A DNA stretch of 64,000 nt from Chitinophaga sancti (GTDB lineage Bacteria; Bacteroidota; Bacteroidia; Chitinophagales; Chitinophagaceae). Numbering within the stretch: the stretch's first letter is position 1; the number at the start of each line of letters is the position of its first letter. The stretch is from NCBI RefSeq assembly GCF_034424315.1, contig NZ_CP139972.1, forward strand, positions 2,852,001 to 2,916,000. Reading direction: 5' to 3'. The notes below the pieces were generated by a model. It saw only the letters and a program-made list of their open reading frames with translations, ran no database searches and was not told where the DNA came from. Made by a program: the position numbers and the translations under genes. Shown here in pieces: positions 62,481 through 64,000 of this stretch.

Positions 62481-62666
62481 CTATCCTGACAGCAACGACA
62501 ATCCTTTCAATTCCCGTTGCCGGATATCATGCAGTTGTGCAAACTTTTCTGCCCACTGGGCATCTGATAATTGCGAGGTGTCAACCTGGGGCAGATAATA
62601 TTCGAACAGCGTTTGAATATAACCGAAAGGGTTGCTTTCAAAATCACCGGACGCCTCGCTTAGAGC
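62481..62666 (-). CDS. C-terminal extension of the tail-assembly chaperone, reached by -1 frameshift
   Basis: A 61-residue reading frame without its own ATG: ALSEASGDFESNPFGYIQTL, then FEYYLPQVDTSQLSDAQWAE and FAQLHDIRQRELKG. The composition is plainly protein-like. It is the -1 frame with respect to the upstream chaperone and begins right at the slippery heptamer 62666-62672. Production as a G-T type fusion, as in many tailed phages, is the simplest explanation. Confidence 0.65.
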   Translation of the reverse strand, partial: ALSEASGDFESNPFGYIQTLFEYYLPQVDTSQLSDAQWAEKFAQLHDIRQRELKGLSLLSG

Positions 62667-62971
62667 TTTTCCACTTCTACCTTTTTTGCTTCCAGCAATT
62701 TGTCCAGCTGGCCGCCCAGGCCGTAGAGATAAGATTTATCTTCTACGATCTCTTCATCACCACCTAACCAGGTAGCTCTGAGAATGGTTTCGTGGTAAGC
62801 CAGCGGATCACCTGAGATCAGTGTCATGGCATAGCTTACTTCGTCTCTGTTGGGTTTCCTGCAATAGCCTACTTTACCGTCGGCAGCTGTAAGTTTGAAT
62901 ACATCCCTGTATTTCTTTTTCCATGCATCAATGTGCTCCTGGCTAACGGCAAGTGATTTATCTACTGTCAT
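62660..62971 (-). CDS. tail-assembly chaperone (short form)
   Basis: A 103-residue acidic/basic helical protein (VSQEHIDAWKKKYRDVFKLT, NRDEVSYAMTLISGDPLAYH) between tube and tape measure genes, the position of the gpG-type chaperone. It ends EAKKVEVEKL, with a slippery sequence at its last codons that leads into a longer form. Such proteins keep the tape measure soluble and recruit tube subunits. Confidence 0.7.
   Translation of the reverse strand: MTVDKSLAVSQEHIDAWKKKYRDVFKLTAADGKVGYCRKPNRDEVSYAMTLISGDPLAYHETILRATWLGGDEEIVEDKSYLYGLGGQLDKLLEAKKVEVEKL
62666..62672 (-). promoter_or_regulatory. candidate -1 ribosomal frameshift site G-GAA-AAG
   Basis: On the minus strand, codons GAA AAG CTC TAA end the short chaperone. 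Slipping by -1 on GGAAAAG turns AAG into AAA and enters the 61-codon extension frame. It is a pattern close to the GGGAAAG site of lambda gpG-T. Confidence 0.6.
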
Positions 62972-63005
62972 GATATAGGTTTAAATAATTGTGGTGTTAA
63001 AAAAA

Positions 63006-63428
63006 TTAAGCGTTTTGTTTCAGGCCCATAAAGAGGATGGGCAGTGTGAGCTCCATAAATTTGGCGCCCTGCTCCCAGCCTTTTTCAAACTCCTTGAACT
63101 GGAAACCCTGAATAATATCAGTGCGCGGAACTGAGAGTGAATCTTTTACATAGGTAACTACGATGTCTGCAGTCAGGTCGAGAATGTCTCTGCCGCCTGC
63201 TCGTGCAACAGCATCTGCGAGGATATCGTATTCAAATTTCAGCAGTTTGATTTCACCTTCATAGGTACGTTTACCACGCTGGATGCCGATAGGTTGATCG
63301 CCGGCACCGTGCAGGTGTTCTTTTTCCTGGGTCAGTTTGTATTTGATGCCCCGGATCCCGGTCAGTTCTTTACCGAGCAATACTACTTTCATATTTGCCC
63401 AGGTCACTTCTTTCGTGTCAAAAATCAT
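63006..63428 (-). CDS. tail tube-like protein
   Basis: A 140-residue protein of beta character (WANMKVVLLGKELTGIRGIK, YTYEGEIKLLKFEYDIL-like, FMELTLPILFMGLKQ). Size, fold pattern and position between sheath and chaperone indicate the inner tail tube of a contractile tail. Confidence 0.75.
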   Translation of the reverse strand: MIFDTKEVTWANMKVVLLGKELTGIRGIKYKLTQEKEHLHGAGDQPIGIQRGKRTYEGEIKLLKFEYDILADAVARAGGRDILDLTADIVVTYVKDSLSVPRTDIIQGFQFKEFEKGWEQGAKFMELTLPILFMGLKQNA

Positions 63429-63462
63429 ATTGGTGTCTTTTAAATGTTGGGGTTAACAGCCG

Positions 63463-64000
63463 TTACTGGTTCAGAGCGGGATTAGCGAAGCCCAGTAATA
63501 CTTCGATGGTTTTGGTATAACCTACAGGTATAATGGAAGCTTTTACAACGATCTTGCCGGTGCTCAGTACATTCTGAGATGCGTCAACGTATGCGCTGAA
63601 AGAGCTGATCTCATCGGCCATAGCGGTGTTAACAGCTGTTTCAATTTTACTTTGCAGGTACTTGATAACAGGTACACTCAGTTTTCCTTCTGAGTCGATG
63701 GCCACTTCGTCATTCAGTTCTTCTACATAGGTTTGATAACAGATGGTGATGGCTTTATCTATCACACGACCTGATGCCAGCTGGCTGTAATCATCTGTGG
63801 CAGGTGCACACATCGGGTCATCGTTGAGGTAATAGCCGGAGCGGCCAACGAAGGTGCGGAAGAAGATATAACCTTTGTCGTGGAGCGCATCAACACCAGT
63901 GATGTCTTCAATTTTCTTTCCATTGATGAAGGCAGCCGTAACAGGCAATGCACCATCTTTCACCCGGCCCAGGTTGCGCTGTACCGGAATAGCTGCGGCA
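63463..64000 (-). CDS. contractile tail sheath protein, C-terminal part (cut by window edge)
   Basis: The frame is open to the right edge (AAAIPVQRNLGRVKDGALPV ...), so this is the C-terminal 179 residues of a longer gene. YIFFRTFVGRSGYYLNDDPM, GRVIDKAITICYQTYVEELN, and KYLQSKIETAVNTAM are the conserved sheath C-terminal segments (DUF2586-like family). A GTG at 63963 could start a shorter protein, but the frame upstream is clearly coding. It shows that the tail is contractile. Confidence 0.8.
   Translation of the reverse strand, partial: AAAIPVQRNLGRVKDGALPVTAAFINGKKIEDITGVDALHDKGYIFFRTFVGRSGYYLNDDPMCAPATDDYSQLASGRVIDKAITICYQTYVEELNDEVAIDSEGKLSVPVIKYLQSKIETAVNTAMADEISSFSAYVDASQNVLSTGKIVVKASIIPVGYTKTIEVLLGFANPALNQ

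Overview
The window looks like the chromosome of a Bacteroidota bacterium, most likely Chitinophagaceae and Chitinophaga-like. The reasons are two SusC/SusD pairs, a FecI/FecR sigma/anti-sigma couple with a SusC that carries an STN domain, a DUF6377-type regulator, a C-terminal type IX secretion (T9SS) sorting domain, a UpxY-like NusG paralogue, and TAnnTTTG-type promoter boxes. No database search was possible; family names rest on motifs read in the translations.

Layout. (1) 1-13,439, all minus strand: a tightly packed operon of at least 13 genes that reads like a ribosomal-peptide (RiPP) maturation and export cluster. In transcription order it holds a NusG-paralogue antiterminator, two cupin/JmjC proteins (one without its metal-binding histidines), a UPF0489 protein of the peptide-arginase type, a family 2 glycosyltransferase, a secreted S41-like protease, a radical SAM/SPASM enzyme, an unknown protein, a cytoplasmic subtilisin-like protease, an FtsX/MacB-type permease, a carrier-protein-like gene, a third JmjC enzyme and an ABC exporter cut by the window edge. 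No precursor peptide is visible. (2) 13,440-19,330: a poorly coding stretch with a lysine-rich reading frame and an imperfect palindrome, an SGNH hydrolase, a Panacea-domain/two-TM pair that looks like a toxin-antitoxin module, an outer-membrane barrel, a lipoprotein and a UvrD-like helicase.

(3) 19,390-29,968: a polysaccharide-utilisation locus with a secreted TIM-barrel/PA14 hydrolase, a DUF6377 regulator, SusC, SusD and a GH31 alpha-glycosidase. (4) 30,100-34,450: tRNA-Gly(GCC) with its own promoter and terminator, orphan genes, a frameshifted flavodoxin-reductase remnant and transketolase. (5) 34,524-46,159, minus strand: sigma factor, FecR, SusC, SusD, TlpA-like thioredoxin protein and S9 peptidase, a sigma-controlled outer-membrane uptake system probably for peptides. 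(6) 46,526-52,479: HipA-like kinase/DUF3037 pair, T9SS cargo, GAF protein, a decayed serine hydrolase and an NPP-type phosphodiesterase.

(7) 52,608-64,000, minus strand: the tail module of a contractile phage, tailocin or related particle. It runs sheath, tube, tail-assembly chaperone with an apparent -1 programmed frameshift, tape measure, DUF6046, hub, spike, gp25-like, LysM, gpJ-like, gpI-like, collar/fibre proteins and a large fibre ending in a GH16-like domain. The head side lies beyond the right edge, so prophage and headless particle cannot be told apart here. The two most interesting systems are the peptide-maturation operon and the contractile tail.
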